DNA from: an uncultured Chromatiaceae bacterium | Lineage (GTDB): Bacteria; Pseudomonadota; Gammaproteobacteria; Enterobacterales; Alteromonadaceae | Length of the DNA: 24,306 nucleotides | Assembly (NCBI GenBank): GCA_946482325.1 | Contig: CAMLRA010000048.1 | Span: 1-24,306 of the forward strand | Reading direction: 5' to 3' | Part shown: positions 22,437 through 24,306 of the stretch, piece by piece | Layout of the letters: every line of letters begins with the position of its first letter | Numbering within the stretch: position 1 is the first letter of the stretch | Translations under genes and position numbers: made by a program | Notes under the pieces: generated by a model | The model's input: the letters and a program-made list of their open reading frames with translations, nothing else | Database searches by the model: none | What the model was told of the DNA's origin: nothing

Positions 22437-23771
22437 ATGGCAAAAATACTGGTGATTGATGATAACGACGCGGTACTCACCGCGTTGTTAACCCTGTTCC
22501 GGCTGGAAGGCTATCAGGTGCTGACGGCCGCAGATCCGGCACAGGCGCTGGCTTTATTGCAGGCAGAACCGGTGGACCTGATTCTGCAGGATATGAATTT
22601 TGCCAAAGGCGAAATGACCGGCAGTCAGGGCAAAAACCTGTTTTATCAGCTGCGGACTTTGTACCCACAGCTGCCGGTGGTGCTGATGACTGCCTGGACT
22701 GCACTCGATATGGTCGTGGAGCTGGTCAAAGCCGGTGCCTGTGATTACATCGCTAAACCCTGGGACGACCAGCGTCTGCTGATGACAGTGCAAAACGCGC
22801 TGAAATTAAAGCAGTTACAGGATCAGCAACGCGATGCAGAGCGCAAGCAACAGGAGCGGCAGCAGGCTTTCGCCGGCAAAGATTTATGTGGTCTGGTATT
22901 TGCCAGCACAGCGATGGAGCGGCTGCTGCAAATGACGCTGCAGCTGGCGCCATCGCAGGCGGCGGTGCTCATCACCGGTGAAAACGGCAGTGGCAAAGAA
23001 GGCGTTGCACAGATATTACATGCCAATTCAGCGCGCGCCGCGAAGCCGCTGGTCAAGGTCAATATGGGCGCTTTGCCGGCCGATTTGATGGAAGCTGAAC
23101 TGTTTGGCGCTGAAGCCGGCGCTTATACCGGTTTAACTAAAGCGCGCATCGGCCGTTTTGAAGCGGCCGATGGCGGTACTTTGTTTCTGGACGAAATCGG
23201 CAATTTGTCATTGTCCGGTCAGATGAAACTGCTGCGGGTGCTACAAACCGGCGAATTTGAACGCTTAGGCTCCAGCGTGACACGCCGGGTTGATGTCCGG
23301 CTGTTATCGGCGACCAACGCCGATTTAGCCAAAGCTATTGCGCTTGGGCAGTTCCGCCAGGACTTGTATTACCGCATTAATGTGGTGCAGTTGCAGGTAC
23401 CGGCGCTGCGCGAGCGGGTCGATGATATTCTGCCGCTGGCCCGGCATTTCCTCGGCGGGCACAAACAACTGAGCCGCGAAGCGGAACAGCAGCTCTGTCA
23501 ATATCCATGGCCCGGCAACGTGCGTGAGTTACAAAACGTTTGTCAGCGTGCGCTGTTATTGTGTCAAAGCGACACGATTTTAGCCGCAGATCTGGCGCTG
23601 GAAACGGACTTTGGCGCAAAACCCCGAACGCTGGATGACATCGCGCGCAGCGACATTGAACAGGCGTTAGCGGCGCATCAAGGCATCGTCTCGCGGGCGG
23701 CCAAAGCACTGGGCATCACGCGTCAGGCGCTGTACCGGCGCATGGAGTTTTATGGCATTGCTACCCCTTAA
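22437..23771 (+). CDS. NtrC-class sigma-54-dependent response regulator
   Basis: This 444-residue protein has three domains. The receiver (1-120) has the acidic pair Asp8/Asp9, the phospho-acceptor Asp52 and Lys107. The AAA+ domain has Walker A GENGSGKE near 182-189, the sigma-54-contact loop as GAYTGL at 228-233 (consensus GAFTGA) and Walker B LFLDEIG. The C-terminal Fis-type helix-turn-helix is at about 415-440 (SRAAKALGITRQALYRRM). When phosphorylated it should remodel RNA polymerase with RpoN at the promoter before the operon. No Shine-Dalgarno site is visible and the start is only 3 bp past the permease stop, so translation probably depends on coupling. It shares 20 bases with the kinase gene. 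Confidence 0.93.
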   Translation: MAKILVIDDNDAVLTALLTLFRLEGYQVLTAADPAQALALLQAEPVDLILQDMNFAKGEMTGSQGKNLFYQLRTLYPQLPVVLMTAWTALDMVVELVKAGACDYIAKPWDDQRLLMTVQNALKLKQLQDQQRDAERKQQERQQAFAGKDLCGLVFASTAMERLLQMTLQLAPSQAAVLITGENGSGKEGVAQILHANSARAAKPLVKVNMGALPADLMEAELFGAEAGAYTGLTKARIGRFEAADGGTLFLDEIGNLSLSGQMKLLRVLQTGEFERLGSSVTRRVDVRLLSATNADLAKAIALGQFRQDLYYRINVVQLQVPALRERVDDILPLARHFLGGHKQLSREAEQQLCQYPWPGNVRELQNVCQRALLLCQSDTILAADLALETDFGAKPRTLDDIARSDIEQALAAHQGIVSRAAKALGITRQALYRRMEFYGIATP

Positions 23772-24306
23772 ACCGGGCCGGAGCGGGCTTTATCTTGGCG
23801 CGGCGCTGCTACTTGGCAGTTTTGCCGGCTTGTTGTGGCAGTCGGTGCCACAACAATATGGTGTCTTCGCTGCTTTCGGTGCAGTCGTATTACTGTTATG
23901 GCTGTTACTGCGCAGTTATCTGCGCCAGCTCGACACTGAAGTGATGGCGCTTAATCTGCAAGCGGACAGCCTGCGCGACCAGAGTTTTAATTTAAGCGCC
24001 AACCGTGCCGTGCTGCGCGAACTCACACCACTGGCCGAGGCGCTGAACCAGATGTCGGCGGAGCTGGCGCAACAACGCGCCACTTTGTATCAGCGCGAAT
24101 TGCTGCTTGATACCGTGCTGCAAACCAATCCCAGTGCTTTGATCCTGACTGATGAACAAGGCCGGGTACTGTTCAGTAACCCGGCCGCACGGCATTTGTT
24201 GTCGGGCGGCCGCCGTTTTGATGGCAGCTTTTTCACTGAAGTGCTGGCCGATTGGCCGGAATTGCAGCAGGCCTGCCTGACAGGTTCACAAGGCCTGATC
24301 CACGCC
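23752..24306 (+). CDS. Sensor histidine kinase, N-terminal part (cut by window edge)
   Basis: The frame runs open from an ATG at 23752 to the right edge (185 codons). GGAG four bases before the ATG supports the start, which lies inside the end of the regulator gene. There are two membrane spans, about 12-29 and 38-53, separated by only about eight residues, so there is almost no periplasmic sensor domain. A HAMP-like or coiled helical region (about 55-115) and a PAS domain (from ~116, with SALILTDEQGRVLFSNPAA) follow. The phospho-acceptor His and ATPase domain lie outside the window, so the kinase call rests on this layout and on the partner regulator. Confidence 0.82.
   Translation, partial: MALLPLKPGRSGLYLGAALLLGSFAGLLWQSVPQQYGVFAAFGAVVLLLWLLLRSYLRQLDTEVMALNLQADSLRDQSFNLSANRAVLRELTPLAEALNQMSAELAQQRATLYQRELLLDTVLQTNPSALILTDEQGRVLFSNPAARHLLSGGRRFDGSFFTEVLADWPELQQACLTGSQGLIHA

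Noticed and set aside
1..24306. Mobile elements, phage genes, CRISPR arrays or tRNA genes
   Set aside because: I looked for transposase-like proteins, regularly spaced repeats and cloverleaf patterns and saw none; the only regular repeats are the short sites before the efflux operon.

Overview
The window reads as a chromosomal segment of a free-living gammaproteobacterium. The gene families and their sequences fit the Alteromonadales/Chromatiaceae side (Rheinheimera- or Alishewanella-like), but this is inference from family resemblance without any search. Coding density is high and Shine-Dalgarno sites are mostly clear. I found no rRNA, tRNA, CRISPR array, insertion sequence or phage gene. 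Genes are cut at both edges: an Atm1-type ABC exporter at the left and a sensor histidine kinase at the right.

Left part (1-6000): a truncated Atm1-like half-transporter and ppnP (small cupin nucleoside phosphorylase) on the minus strand; a divergent PAS-GAF-GGDEF diguanylate cyclase on the plus strand; then, convergent to it, a large PLP-dependent Lys/Arg/Orn decarboxylase. Middle (6000-11800): a membrane-anchored DJ-1/PfpI-family protein; an overlapping minus-strand pair made of a SatD-family protein and a DUF3307 membrane protein; a lipoprotein alpha-amylase (GH13); a small unknown protein; and a secreted unknown protein. Next (11900-17500): a lipoprotein M28 zinc aminopeptidase, a periplasmic solute-binding-like protein and a large two-domain M16 lipoprotein peptidase, separated by good hairpin terminators. 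Three of the enzymes in this half of the window (amylase, M28, M16) carry lipoprotein signals, which suggests a periplasmic or outer-membrane digestive set.

Right part (17640-24306) is the most interesting. It is a six-gene plus-strand operon: a membrane-fusion adaptor, a MacB/LolD-type ATPase, two different MacB/FtsX-type permeases, an NtrC-class sigma-54 response regulator and a sensor kinase with almost no periplasmic loop. The leader in front of it carries a near-consensus sigma-54 -24/-12 promoter, a consensus IHF site and a cluster of TGTCCGC half-sites placed like an upstream activator sequence. The simplest model is a self-activating efflux or envelope-stress module: the kinase senses within the membrane, or senses the transporter itself, and the regulator activates its own operon from the TGTCCGC sites through RpoN.

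The second notable item is the SatD/DUF3307 pair. By eye, the SatD protein has the two-Asp layout of a class III cyclase/GGDEF palm fold followed by an HTH-like tail. Its promoter has a -35 box lying inside one arm of a perfect 11-bp inverted repeat, which suggests autoregulation.
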